A DNA stretch of 64,000 nucleotides from Streptomyces malaysiensis subsp. samsunensis (GCF_024519315.1 NZ_JANIIC010000043.1:35083-99082), one strand, 5' to 3'; shown: positions 36,701-45,007, numbered from the stretch's first letter. A program made the numbers and translations. Notes: generated by a model from the sequence alone, not told the origin.

Positions 36701-37627
36701 GTAGTTGAGGTCGGTCTCGGGCATCGACGGGAAGATCCGGTAGGACAGCTCGGTGTCCCGGCCGATGGCCGTGTCGACGTCGAAGACCTTGTTGTACGAG
36801 TACGCCCGGCCGTCCGGCTTGTGGGTGCCCGCGTAGCGCAGGGCGTGGGTGCCGGTGAATCCCGCGTTGGCCTTGGCGGTGGGGGAGCCGGTCGGGCCGC
36901 GGTCGATCTGGGTGCGCATGTCGGAGGGCGCGGGCGGAGTGGTGTCGCCGTTTGCGAACTGCACCTCCGCGAGCTGGACGATGTCGTCCCCGGCATTGCG
37001 GGTGATCTCCAGCCGGAAGTGCTGGTAGGCCGTGGAGCTGTCGAAGGCGAACTCCCGTGTCTGCTGGCGCGAGGAGAACGTCTCGTCCTTACGGGTGTCC
37101 AGTGTCGTCCAGTCGGAGCCATTGGCCGAGCCCTTGAGGGTCCAGTCCTTCGGGTCCCGGCCGGGGGCGTCATTGGCGGAGGTGAGGGCGTAGCGGACGG
37201 CCTCCACCGGCTCGCTCAGATCGAACTCGAGCCAGGCGGTGGTGTCGAAGGCCAGCCACTTGCTGGTGACCTCGCCGTCGACGAGGTTCTCCTTGATCTC
37301 CCCGCCGTCGGTGTTCTCCTTGCTCGCCCGGACCTCGGTGACCTTGTCGGTGACATTGCCGGGGATTCCGGAGGAGTAGCCTCCGTCCACTCCGGATGCC
37401 TTCTTCTTGCCGTCGGGTCCGGTCTCGACGGTGTTGCGCCAGTCGGGCTGGGGGTCGCCCGACTCGAAGGAGGAGGTGAAGGCGCGGTCGGCGTGGTGAG
37501 CGGAAGCCGGGCCGGCGGGGGCGGCGACCGCGCCGCCCTGGGCGGTCACCGCCAGCAGGACGGCCGCCACCAGGGCGGCCGTCCGTCCGATCCCACGCCA
37601 TCGTCTCTGTGGTCGTCTCTGTCGCAT
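33770..37627 (-). CDS. secreted GH92 glycoside hydrolase with discoidin-like domain, DED type
   Basis: A 1285-residue protein with a signal peptide after MRQRRPQRR. An N-terminal F5/8-type carbohydrate-binding domain (WLEFDLSEPVEAVRYALTSAND..., LEITRN) is followed by a beta-sandwich insert, the GH92 region from ATRGTNSS-like sequence onward, and a second discoidin-like C-terminus. The active-site block reads GYHGDEDNGEQSAWYIFSSLGFYP rather than the NDD form of the first GH92, so specificity probably differs. The ATG at 37627 is 22 bases from the shared operator. It is likely cell-surface or secreted, acting on mannose-rich glycans. Confidence 0.92.
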   Translation of the reverse strand: MRQRRPQRRWRGIGRTAALVAAVLLAVTAQGGAVAAPAGPASAHHADRAFTSSFESGDPQPDWRNTVETGPDGKKKASGVDGGYSSGIPGNVTDKVTEVRASKENTDGGEIKENLVDGEVTSKWLAFDTTAWLEFDLSEPVEAVRYALTSANDAPGRDPKDWTLKGSANGSDWTTLDTRKDETFSSRQQTREFAFDSSTAYQHFRLEITRNAGDDIVQLAEVQFANGDTTPPAPSDMRTQIDRGPTGSPTAKANAGFTGTHALRYAGTHKPDGRAYSYNKVFDVDTAIGRDTELSYRIFPSMPETDLNYPATHVSVDLAFTDGTYLSDLPGAVDQHGARMSPKGQADSKTLYVNQWNHKESRIGAVAAGKTVDRILVAYDSPKGPAQFRGWVDDISIAPKAPEKPLAHLSDYAVTTRGTNSSGSFSRGNNFPATAVPNGFNFWTPVTNSGSTDWLYQYARANNADNLPTIQAFSASHEPSPWMGDRQTFQVMPSGAAGTPDAGRTARALPFRHEKETARPYYYGVTFENGLTAEMAPTDHAAAMRFTYPGEDASVIFDNVNGNGGLTLDAEHGVVTGYSDVKSGLSTGATRLFVYGVFDTPVSASGKLDGGGGKDVTGYFRFKPGKDRTVTLRLATSLIGVDQAKANLDRELPASKSFGQVKRAAQAEWDNILGRIEVEGADRDQLTTLYSSLYRLYLYPNSAFENTGTAATPRYQYASAFSPAAGENTPTRTGAKVVDGKVYVNNGFWDTYRTTWPAYSLLTPKRAGTMVDGFVQQYKDGGWISRWSSPGYADLMTGTSSDVAFADAYLKGVRFDAEAAYEAALKNATAVPPSSGVGRKGMSTSPFLGYTSTETHEGLSWALEGYLNDYGLANMGKALYEKTKKARYKEESEYFLHRAQGYVSLFDDKAGFFQGKDAGGKWRVPSDKYDPRIWGYDYTETNGWGYAFTAPQDSRGLANLYGGRSGLAKKLDTYFSTPETASTEFAGSYGGVIHEMTEARDVRMGMYGHSNQVAHHVAYMYDAAGQPWKTQEKVREVLSRLYTGSEIGQGYHGDEDNGEQSAWYIFSSLGFYPLVMGGSEYAIGSPQFTKATVHLENGRDLVVKAPRNSERNVYVQGLKVNGKAWNSTALPHDLLARGGTLEFAMGAKPSSWGTGANAAPSSITKDDKVPTPRHDLTVPSGGTALLDNTSGTEATFESVDLPVTEAGRAVQYTLTSSDRSKAPAGWVLQGSRDGESWKDLDRRSGESFSWNKQTRVFSVHTPGTYAHYRLVPDGKATLAEVELLS

Positions 37628-37648
37628 ACTCAGCCTCTCAACGAGTCT

Positions 37649-37660
37649 GACAACGTTGTC
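37649..37660. promoter_or_regulatory. palindromic operator shared by the two GH92 genes, copy 2
   Basis: GACAACGTTGTC lies 21 bases upstream of the minus-strand GH92 start, where a bound repressor would block transcription. A consensus -35 TTGACA (37710-37705, minus) lies further upstream. Confidence 0.65.
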
Positions 37661-37754
37661 CACTGGTTCGGGCAGTGATAAGTAGGGAGGCAGGGGGCGG
37701 GTGGTGTCAAGGATGCGGACAGCCGTCAATTCGGGTCCGCCCGGCGGACGGTGC

Positions 37755-37793
37755 GACGCGGGCCGTACCACCGGAAGTGGTACGGCCCGCGTC
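37755..37793 (-). terminator. terminator hairpin after the lipoprotein gene
   Basis: A 17-base perfect stem (37755-37771 with 37777-37793, starting GACGCGGGCC) and a 5-base loop, downstream of the gene ending at 37841. Confidence 0.8.
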
Positions 37794-37840
37794 CATGGGG
37801 GTGATACGGCGCGCCCGTCGGGGCCGCCCCTGGTGTGTCG

Positions 37841-38374
37841 TCAGTCCTTGCTGCCGGACTTGGTGGCCAGCGACAGCCGGCACTTCTTCGCGGTATGGGA
37901 GCTGTCCGCCTTGAGCCCGGTGACCTTGATGGTCTTCTCGGCGCCGCCCGCCACGGGCGCGTCGGACTCCACCCCGGTGGTCACGGCCTTCTCGGAGCTG
38001 TCGACGAAGCCGACCAGCAGTGAGTAGTAGGCCGTGCTGGAACCGGAGTTGGCGATCTTCACATTGGCGTAGGGCTTGCCGTCCGAACCCCATCCGCACG
38101 TGCCCATCTTGGCGTCCGGGGTGACCAGCCCGGAGCCGCCGGTGGGGGAGTCCGACGGCTCGTCATACGGATTGTCGTAGGGGTCGTCGGTGGGGTCCTC
38201 GGTCGGCGCCTGCGTGGGCTCCACCGGCAGTTGGGCCATGCCCTTGCCGATCGCGGCGCCCCCCTTGCCGTCCGTGGCGGACGAGCCTCCTCTGTCCGAG
38301 CCGCACCCCGCGGTGACCGCGAGTGTCGCGGTCACGACAATGCTGGTGGCGAGGGTCAGCTGCTTCCGGGACAC
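37841..38374 (-). CDS. putative lipoprotein of unknown function
   Basis: A 177-residue protein with a lipoprotein signal (lipobox VTAGC) from GTG 38374, which has AAAGGCGG 5 bases before it. After an acidic, Pro/Asp/Tyr-rich linker with a repeated DPYDNPYDEP pattern comes a small beta-sandwich-like domain (VKIANSGSSTAYYSLLVGFVDSS) similar to FxLYD-type extracellular domains of actinobacteria. Two Cys (GTCGW, KKCRL) may form a disulfide. Function is unknown. It is divergent from ngcE with about 340 bases between. Confidence 0.8.
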   Translation of the reverse strand: MSRKQLTLATSIVVTATLAVTAGCGSDRGGSSATDGKGGAAIGKGMAQLPVEPTQAPTEDPTDDPYDNPYDEPSDSPTGGSGLVTPDAKMGTCGWGSDGKPYANVKIANSGSSTAYYSLLVGFVDSSEKAVTTGVESDAPVAGGAEKTIKVTGLKADSSHTAKKCRLSLATKSGSKD

Positions 38375-38488
38375 GGGGACCGCCTTTCGGGGAGCGCGCA
38401 CGACGGCTTGCCGCGCGGACTGTCTTCCCTACGGTATGTCGGCCAGGTCTCAACTCGGGAAAGACTGATACCCGATGACCTCTCGATC

Positions 38489-38521
38489 TTGCCCATATGA
38501 GGCCCAGTGGACTATACCTGT
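38489..38521 (+). promoter_or_regulatory. candidate promoter and DasR-type (dre) site before the NgcE-like gene
   Basis: A -35 TTGCCC (38489-38494) and -10 TATACC are spaced 18 bases. AGTGGACTATACCTGT (38506-38521) overlaps the -10 and matches the DasR consensus AGTGGTCTAGACCACT at 12 of 16 positions. DasR controls GlcNAc and chitin genes, which fits the transporter. The rest of 38375-38714 shows no gene. Confidence 0.45.
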
Positions 38522-38714
38522 CGCCCCAGGGGGAAGGCCGCACCGCGGCCCATATCGGAGGGCCTCGGCGGGTCCTCCGCACTCCCCGGCGCACACCCAG
38601 CAATACTCCGCTTGACGCTTCAACTGACCCGCGGTGTCGGGCCCCTCGCCGGAGGCGAGTATGTACGGGAGACCGTTACACCGCCTGAGTCCTGACGAAG
38701 GCGAGGACTTGAGC

Positions 38715-40151
38715 ATGGGACCCACTTCAGATGTCGGCCGTCGCGATCTGATCAAGCGCTCGGCGGCGCTCGGATTGATCACCGTGCCGGCGATGAGCGT
38801 GCTGTCCGCCTGTGCCAGTGGCGGTGACGACGACCCCAAGAAGGTGGACAAGGGCAAGAAGAGCGCCAAGAACCCGCTCGCGGTCAATGAGAGCGCCGCG
38901 CTCGACGTCGTCATCTTCGACGGCGGCTTCGGCCAGCAGTACGCCAAGGATGCCGAGGCGGAGTACGCCGCGGCCTTCCCGAAGACCAAGGGCAAGGTCA
39001 AGCACGCCGCCACCCAGAAGATCCAGACCGTGCTCCAGCCGCGCTTCAACGGCGGCACCCCGCCGGACCTGGTCGACAACTCCGGCGCCGAGCAGATGGA
39101 CATGGGCACCCTGGTCGGGAAGAACCAGCTGACCGACCTCACCCCGCTGCTGGACGCGCCCTCCCTCGACGACCCGAACAAGACGGTGCGCGAGACCCTG
39201 CGCCCCGGTGTCGTGGAGATGGGCCAGTTCGACGGCAAGCCGGTGTGGATCCTCTACTACGCCTACACCGTCTACGGCGTCTGGTACTCCAAGACCAACC
39301 TCGCCAAGCTGGACGTGGAGTACCCCGAGACCTGGGACGACATGCTCAAGGTCTGCGAGAAGGCCAAGAAGAAGGGGATCGCGGGCTGGACCTACCCCGG
39401 CAAGTACCCCTACTACCTGCCGTTCAGCCTCTACCCCTTCATCGCCAAGATCGGCGGCCGGGAGGTCCTGGACTCGATCGACAACCTGGAGCCGAACGCC
39501 TGGAAGCACCCGGCCGTCAAGGCCGCCTTCGAGGCGTACTACGAGCTCTACAAGAAGGGCTACATCCTCAAGGGCACCCCGGGCCTGACCCACATCGAGT
39601 CCCAGACCGCGTGGAACCAGGGCAAGGCGCTGTTCATCCCCAACGGCTCCTGGGTGGAGAACGAGGCGAAGAAGACCACCCCGAAGGACTTCCAGATGGC
39701 GGTGGCCGCGCCCTCCGGCCTGGACAAGAGCGACAAGCTGCCGTTCGGCACCCTGTGGGCCTCCGGCGGTGAGCCCTTCATCGTCCCGAAGTCGGCGAAG
39801 AACCCCGAGGGCGGCATGGAGCTGCTGCGGATCATGCTCGGGGAGAAGTCCACCAAGAACTTCATCAAGCAGGTCTCCTCGCTCTCCTCCCTCAACGGCG
39901 GCACCGAGGGACTCTCCCTGCCGCCGGGCCTGGCCTCGGCGCAGGAGGCGCTGACCAAGGCGGGCAAGAACGTGGTCAACCCGCGGCTCCAGGACTGGTA
40001 CGTGACGCTCCAGAAGCAGCAGATCGGCGTCGGCGCGCTCGGCGAGATGATGGCCGGCCGGATGACCCCCGCCGAGACGATCAAGAAGTGCCAGAAGTTC
40101 GCCGATGACACGGCCAAGGACGACGCCGTCAAGAAGTACAAGCACGTCTGA
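38715..40151 (+). CDS. ngcE: N-acetylglucosamine/chitooligosaccharide ABC transporter binding lipoprotein, NgcE type
   Basis: A 478-residue extracellular binding protein. The N-terminus has a Tat-like GRRDLIKRSAALG and lipobox LSAC. The fold is the family-1 sugar-binding type (VVIFDGGFGQQYAKDAEAEY..., WYSKTNLAKLDVEYPETWDDML). Assignment to NgcE rests on gene order: two permeases, then a ROK regulator and xylFGH, as in S. coelicolor (SCO6005 region, from memory). NgcE proteins bind GlcNAc or chitin oligomers. The ATG at 38715 is preceded by a GAGGAC ribosome site. Confidence 0.85.
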   Translation: MGPTSDVGRRDLIKRSAALGLITVPAMSVLSACASGGDDDPKKVDKGKKSAKNPLAVNESAALDVVIFDGGFGQQYAKDAEAEYAAAFPKTKGKVKHAATQKIQTVLQPRFNGGTPPDLVDNSGAEQMDMGTLVGKNQLTDLTPLLDAPSLDDPNKTVRETLRPGVVEMGQFDGKPVWILYYAYTVYGVWYSKTNLAKLDVEYPETWDDMLKVCEKAKKKGIAGWTYPGKYPYYLPFSLYPFIAKIGGREVLDSIDNLEPNAWKHPAVKAAFEAYYELYKKGYILKGTPGLTHIESQTAWNQGKALFIPNGSWVENEAKKTTPKDFQMAVAAPSGLDKSDKLPFGTLWASGGEPFIVPKSAKNPEGGMELLRIMLGEKSTKNFIKQVSSLSSLNGGTEGLSLPPGLASAQEALTKAGKNVVNPRLQDWYVTLQKQQIGVGALGEMMAGRMTPAETIKKCQKFADDTAKDDAVKKYKHV

Positions 40152-40209
40152 TGCCCCTTCATGCGTCGCCGGCGGCATTATCCGTAGGGGAAGACCGAGG
40201 TCGGTAGAA

Positions 40210-41127
40210 ATGCAGCATGGGAAGTACCGGTTCATCGTGGGGTTCCTGGCCCTGCCGGTGATCCTTTACGCGGTCTTCGTGATCTCGCCATTTGTCCAGG
40301 CCGTCTACTACTCCTTCACGGACTGGACCGGGTTGAGCTCCGACTTCAAGATGGTCGGGTTCAAGAACTACAACTGGCTGCTGCATGACGACCTCTTCTG
40401 GAAAGCGGTCGGGCACAATGTCGTGCTGCTGCTCGTGGTGCCGCTGGTGACGCTCGGCCTCGGACTCTTCTTCGCCTTCATGCTCAATGTGGGGGGCCGG
40501 GGCCGGAAGAACGCGGCCATCTCCGGGGTGCGCGGGTCGAGCCTGTACAAGGTGATCTATTTCTTTCCGCAGGTGCTGTCGATCGCGATCGTCGCCCTGC
40601 TGTTCCAGTTCACCTACAACCCGCGCAACGGCGCGCTCAACTCCTTCCTCGGCGGAATCGGGCTGGATTCGCTCCAGCAGCAGTGGCTGGCCGATCCGAA
40701 GCTGGCGCTGTGGTGCCTGATGGCGGTGATGGTCTGGAGCAATGTCGGCTTCTACGTCGTCCTCTTCTCGGCCGGGATGAGCTCCATCCCGAGGGACTTC
40801 TACGAGGCGGCGCTGCTCGACGGGGCCAACCGGGTCAAGACCTTCTTCAAGATCACCCTGCCGCTGCTGTGGGACACGGTCCAGACCGGCTGGATCTATA
40901 TGGGCATCATCGCGCTCGACGCGTTCGCCGTGGTGCAGATCATGACCGTGGGGCCGGGCGGCCCCGCCGACTCCACGCAGGTCATGGGCTACTACGTCTA
41001 CACCAAGACCTTCCATGACGGGCAGGCGGGACGGGCCACCACGATCGGCGTCGCGATGCTCATCGTCACCCTGATCTTCGCGGTCGTCGTGACCAGGCTC
41101 GGCCGGCGCGAGCGGCTGGAGTACTGA
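40210..41127 (+). CDS. ngcF: amino-sugar ABC transporter permease, NgcF type
   Basis: A 305-residue membrane permease with six helices. The EAA loop is PRDFYEAALLDGANRVKTFFKI. The ATG at 40210 follows GAGGTCGGTAGAA. It lies 58 bases after ngcE; the longer open frame upstream overlaps ngcE and has no support. The transporter has no ATPase gene nearby, so the shared MsiK ATPase is the likely energiser. Confidence 0.88.
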   Translation: MQHGKYRFIVGFLALPVILYAVFVISPFVQAVYYSFTDWTGLSSDFKMVGFKNYNWLLHDDLFWKAVGHNVVLLLVVPLVTLGLGLFFAFMLNVGGRGRKNAAISGVRGSSLYKVIYFFPQVLSIAIVALLFQFTYNPRNGALNSFLGGIGLDSLQQQWLADPKLALWCLMAVMVWSNVGFYVVLFSAGMSSIPRDFYEAALLDGANRVKTFFKITLPLLWDTVQTGWIYMGIIALDAFAVVQIMTVGPGGPADSTQVMGYYVYTKTFHDGQAGRATTIGVAMLIVTLIFAVVVTRLGRRERLEY

Positions 41128-41188
41128 TGCCGATCACACCGACCGCACCCGGCCACCGCCGCCCGACCGCCGATCTGGGGGTACCACA

Positions 41189-42127
41189 GTGACCTCGCAC
41201 GCAGAGCCCTCGGAACTCCCGGGCATCACCAAGGAGGACGAGGCACCGCCCACCGGGCCCGTCCGCAAGCAGTCGCCGGGCTCCGAGGACCGGATCGGTA
41301 GCGAGGGCAAGGTCCTCAACGTCTTCTCGCACGGCATCCTGGTGGTCTGGGGGCTGCTGGTCACACTGCCGCTGCTGTGGGCGGTGATGAGCTCCCTCAA
41401 GACGGACAAGCAGATCTTCACCTCGCCCTGGGGACTGCCCTCCGCGCTGCACTTCGACAACTGGACCCGGGCCTGGAGCAAGTCGAACATCGGCGACTTC
41501 TTCCTCAATACGATCCTGGTGGTGGGCTGCTCCCTGATCGGCACGATGCTGCTGGGCTCGATGGCGGCATACATCCTGGCCCGCTTTGAATTCCCGGGAA
41601 AGCGATTCATCTATTTCATGTTCGTCGGCGGGATGAGTTTTCCGATCATCCTGGCGCTGGTGCCGCTGTTCTTCGTGATGAAGAACATGAGTCTGCTCAA
41701 CACCTTCCACGGGCTCATTCTGGTCTATATCGCCTATTCGCTGCCGTTCACGGTCTTCTTCCTCACCTCGTTCTTCAAGACGCTGCCGTCCTCGGTGGCG
41801 GAGGCGGCCCTGATCGACGGGGCGTCCCATACCCGTACGTTCTTCCAGGTCATGCTGCCGATGGCGAAGCCCGGACTGATCAGTGTGGGGATCTTCAACT
41901 TCCTCGGCCAGTGGAATCAGTACATGCTGCCCACGGTGCTCAACACCGATGAGGACAAGCGGGTGCTCACCCAGGGTCTGGTGCAGCTCGCGGCCAGCCA
42001 GCAGTACAAAGGCGACTGGTCCGCCCTTTTCGCCGGTCTGGTGCTGGCGATGCTTCCGGTGCTGGGCGTCTACATCCTCTTCCAGCGGCAGGTCCAGGCG
42101 GGCCTGACCGCGGGCGCGCTCAAATAG
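41189..42127 (+). CDS. ngcG: amino-sugar ABC transporter permease, NgcG type
   Basis: A 312-residue MalG-type permease. A charged cytoplasmic N-terminus of about 45 residues precedes the first helix; the EAA loop is PSSVAEAALIDGASHTRTFFQVM. GTG start at 41189. It is last gene of the ngc operon, followed by a strong hairpin. Confidence 0.88.
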   Translation: MTSHAEPSELPGITKEDEAPPTGPVRKQSPGSEDRIGSEGKVLNVFSHGILVVWGLLVTLPLLWAVMSSLKTDKQIFTSPWGLPSALHFDNWTRAWSKSNIGDFFLNTILVVGCSLIGTMLLGSMAAYILARFEFPGKRFIYFMFVGGMSFPIILALVPLFFVMKNMSLLNTFHGLILVYIAYSLPFTVFFLTSFFKTLPSSVAEAALIDGASHTRTFFQVMLPMAKPGLISVGIFNFLGQWNQYMLPTVLNTDEDKRVLTQGLVQLAASQQYKGDWSALFAGLVLAMLPVLGVYILFQRQVQAGLTAGALK

Positions 42128-42152
42128 GGGAAACGCGCAGATCGCCTTTTCG

Positions 42153-42191
42153 CGGCCCCGTCCATTCCGCCGCGCGGAAAGGACGGGGCCG
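42153..42191 (+). terminator. terminator after the ngc operon
   Basis: CGGCCCCGTCC pairs with GGACGGGGCCG, and an inner TTCCGC/GCGGAA stem extends it, giving a nearly continuous hairpin 25 bases after the ngcG stop. Confidence 0.75.
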
Positions 42192-42366
42192 TGTGGTTCG
42201 TGGGTATCGGACGGTGTCGCGGGCCGTCCCGTGGCGGTCGGGGACTTGACGTGGGACAACCGTGGCGGCTCAGCTTAGAGTTCACATGTTGGAGACACAG
42301 CCGGGCCCCACTGCTGCGGTCCGGCCTGCGGAGCGGCCGTCGTGCCGCCCGCGAAGGCGGGAGTGG

Positions 42367-43572
42367 ATGGGCGTGGAGACTCCGGGATCGCAGTCGTCGC
42401 TGCACCGGGCCAATCTCGAGCGGGTGGTCCGTGCGGTGCGGATGGCGGGCTCGCTGACCCAGGCGGAGATCGCCCGGTCCACCGGGCTGTCCGCCGCCAC
42501 CGTCTCCAACATCGTGCGTGAGCTCAAGGACGGCGGAACGGTCGAGGTCACCCCCACCTCGGCGGGTGGCCGCCGGGCGCGCAGCGTCTCGCTCAGCGGT
42601 GACGCGGGCATTGTGGTGGGGGTGGATTTCGGCCATACGCATCTGCGTGTCGCCATCGGCAACCTCGCCCATCAGGTGCTGGCCGAGGAGGCCGAGCCGC
42701 TGGATGTGGACGCCTCCGCCTCACAGGGGCTGGACCGGGCGGAGCACCTGGTCAGCAGGCTGATCACGGCCAGCGGGCTGAGCCAGGACAAGGTGGTCGG
42801 CGTCGGTCTCGGGGTGCCCGCCCCGATCGATGTGGAGACCGGCACGCTGGGTTCGACCGCGATCCTGCCGGGCTGGGCCGGCACCAATCCGCGCGATGAC
42901 CTGGCCCAGCGGCTCGGGGTGCCGGTGCACGTGGACAACGACGCCAACCTCGGCGCGCTCGGCGAGCTGGTCTGGGGCTCCGGCCGCGGGGTCGCCGACC
43001 TCGCGTACATCAAGGTCGCCGACGGTGTCGGCGCCGGGCTGGTGATCAGCGGAAAGATCTACCGCGGCCCCGGCGGCACGGCGGGCGAGATCGGTCACAT
43101 CACCCTCGACGAGTCGGGCCCGGTGTGCCGCTGCGGCAACCGCGGCTGTCTGGAGACCTTCACCGCGGCCCGCTATGTGCTGCCACTGCTGCATTCCAGC
43201 CATGGCGCCGACCTCACCGTGGAGCGCATGGTGCAGCTCGCCCGCGAGGGCGACCCGGGCTGCCGGCGGGTGATCGCGGACGTCGGCCGGCACATCGGCA
43301 GCGGGGTGGCCAACCTCTGCAATCTGATCAACCCGAGCCGGATGGTGCTGGGCGGTCAGCTCGCCGAGGCGGGGGAGCTGGTGCTGGGCCCGATCCGGGA
43401 GTCGGTCGCGCGGTACGCGATCCCCAGCGCGGCCCATCAGCTGTCGGTGATGCCCGGGGCGCTCGGCGGCCGGGCCGAGGTGCTGGGCGCGCTGGCGCTG
43501 GTGCTCAGCGAGATGGGAGATTCGACGCTGCTGGACGGTGCGCTCTCGGCGGGGACCCCGGCGCTCACCTGA
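42367..43572 (+). CDS. rok7B7: ROK-family transcriptional regulator, Rok7B7 type
   Basis: A 401-residue regulator with an N-terminal winged helix (TQAEIARSTGLSAATVSNIVREL) and a C-terminal sugar-kinase-like ROK domain. The zinc motif CRCGNRGCLE and the ROK signature (GGTAGEIGHI) are intact, as is DNDANLGALGE with the catalytic-type Asp. It lies between ngcEFG and xylFGH as does Rok7B7 in S. coelicolor (SCO6008, from memory), which affects xylose uptake and carbon catabolite control. The ATG at 42367 is preferred (GGGAG before it), though an ATG at 42286 would add 27 residues. Confidence 0.9.
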   Translation: MGVETPGSQSSLHRANLERVVRAVRMAGSLTQAEIARSTGLSAATVSNIVRELKDGGTVEVTPTSAGGRRARSVSLSGDAGIVVGVDFGHTHLRVAIGNLAHQVLAEEAEPLDVDASASQGLDRAEHLVSRLITASGLSQDKVVGVGLGVPAPIDVETGTLGSTAILPGWAGTNPRDDLAQRLGVPVHVDNDANLGALGELVWGSGRGVADLAYIKVADGVGAGLVISGKIYRGPGGTAGEIGHITLDESGPVCRCGNRGCLETFTAARYVLPLLHSSHGADLTVERMVQLAREGDPGCRRVIADVGRHIGSGVANLCNLINPSRMVLGGQLAEAGELVLGPIRESVARYAIPSAAHQLSVMPGALGGRAEVLGALALVLSEMGDSTLLDGALSAGTPALT

Positions 43573-43666
43573 CCGCCGGGCCGCGGCTGCTGGCCCAGGG
43601 GTTGCCTGAGCGCCTTTGTCCCGTCACGCTCCGTCTATCCGGCCTGTCCGGCTGCGTTCACTCAGA

Positions 43667-43695
43667 TAACGAATGGCACCGTTGCCATCTCGTTA
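43667..43695. promoter_or_regulatory. long inverted repeat upstream of xylF, candidate ROK operator
   Basis: TAACGAATGGCA (43667-43678) and TGCCATCTCGTTA (43683-43695) are reverse complements except for one inserted base, with a 4-base centre. It lies about 95 bases before the xylF-type start and directly downstream of the ROK gene. Confidence 0.6.
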
Positions 43696-43788
43696 AGGAT
43701 TTACTTCTTGACGTCATGCGGGCGGCCGAGTTGACTTCCAGCCACCTCGGCCGCAATGACGCGGCCTCGTCAGGGAGGTCATCCCCAA

Positions 43789-44889
43789 ATGAACGCAACG
43801 ATGCGTCGCGTCGCTCTTGCCGCTTCCGTGGTGTCGATGACGGTAGCCCTCGCCGCCTGTGGGTCGGCGAAGGAGGCCGGCGGCGACAGCAAGGACGACA
43901 AGAAGAAGACCGGTCCGCTCACGATCGGGCTGCTGCTGCCCGAGGACCAGACGGCCAGATACGAGAACTTCGACCGGCCGTTCGTCACCAAGAAGATCAA
44001 GGGCCTGTGTGCCGACTGCAAGGTCCTGTACGTCAACGCCAAGTCGGACCCCTCGGTTCAGCAGCAGCAGGTCGACTCGATGATCACCAAGAAGGTCGAC
44101 GCGATCATCCTCGACTCGGTGGACTCCAAGTCCATCGCCAGCTCGGTCCGCAGGGCCGACGAGGCCGGTATCCCGGTCGTCGCCTACGACCGCCTCGCCG
44201 AGGGCCCGGTCTCCGCGTACACCTCGTTCGACAACGAGACGGTCGGCAAGGTCCAGGGCCAGGCGCTGCTCAAGGCGCTGGGCAACAAGGCCAAGAGCGG
44301 CAAGATCGTCATGCTCAACGGCTGGGAGGCCGACCCCAACGCCGCCATGTTCAAGAAGGGCGCGCTGTCCGTCCTCAAGGGCAAGGTGAACATCGGCAAG
44401 TCGTACGACGTCGACCGCTGGCTGGCGGACAAGGCCAACGAGGCCATGACGGGCGCCATCTCCTCGCTCGGCAAGGACAACATCGTCGGCGTCTACTCCG
44501 CCAACGACAGCATGGCCGGCGGCGCGATCACCGCGCTCAAGAGCGGCGGCTTCAACCCGCTGCCCCCGGTCACCGGGCAGGACGCCGAGATCGAGGGTGT
44601 GCGCCGGGTCGTCACGGGTGAGCAGTACATGAGCGTCTACAAGTCCTACCTGGACGAGGCCACCGCCGCCGCGGAGATGGCCGTCGCGCTCGGCCGCGGT
44701 GAGAAGGTCAACGAGTCCAACACGGTCGACAGCCCGACCAACAAGGACATCCCGGCGACGCTGATCACCCCGGTCTCGCTGACCAAGGAGAACATCAAGG
44801 ACACCGTCATCAAGGACGGCATCTACAAGATCGACCAGATCTGCACCGCCAAGGTCAAGGCGGCCTGCGCAGCGGCCGGTCTGAAGTAG
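43789..44889 (+). CDS. xylF: sugar ABC transporter binding lipoprotein, XylF type
   Basis: A 366-residue periplasmic-binding-protein of the LacI/RbsB-like (family 2) fold with lipobox LAAC. Recognisable segments are IILDSVDSKSIASSVRRADEAGIPVVAYDR, VMLNGWEADPNAAMFKKGA and GVYSANDSMAGGAI. These match D-xylose-binding XylF proteins. The ATG at 43789 has GGGAGG upstream. Adjacent xylG and xylH complete the importer. Xylose is inferred from family and gene order. Confidence 0.88.
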   Translation: MNATMRRVALAASVVSMTVALAACGSAKEAGGDSKDDKKKTGPLTIGLLLPEDQTARYENFDRPFVTKKIKGLCADCKVLYVNAKSDPSVQQQQVDSMITKKVDAIILDSVDSKSIASSVRRADEAGIPVVAYDRLAEGPVSAYTSFDNETVGKVQGQALLKALGNKAKSGKIVMLNGWEADPNAAMFKKGALSVLKGKVNIGKSYDVDRWLADKANEAMTGAISSLGKDNIVGVYSANDSMAGGAITALKSGGFNPLPPVTGQDAEIEGVRRVVTGEQYMSVYKSYLDEATAAAEMAVALGRGEKVNESNTVDSPTNKDIPATLITPVSLTKENIKDTVIKDGIYKIDQICTAKVKAACAAAGLK

Positions 44890-44896
44890 TGGAGCA

Positions 44897-44971
44897 GGGC
44901 CGCCCCTACCCCGAGGGCGGCCCGCCCCCCTGACCCACCCCCCAACCGAGGGGAGAGCACCCTCTCCCCTC
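44897..44971 (+). terminator. two hairpins between xylF and xylG
   Basis: GGGCCGCCC/GGGCGGCCC (44897-44923) and GAGGGGAGAG/CTCTCCCCTC (44948-44971) lie between the binding-protein and ATPase genes. Such hairpins usually stabilise or terminate most transcripts after the binding-protein gene, raising its level over the membrane parts. Confidence 0.6.
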
Positions 44972-45007
44972 CGTCACACAGCAGGGACCACCCTGCCCGG
45001 AACGGAG

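Noticed and set aside
38727..40235. 502-codon open frame antisense to ngcE
   Set aside because: Shadow of a well-supported gene; no recognisable protein and no ribosome site.
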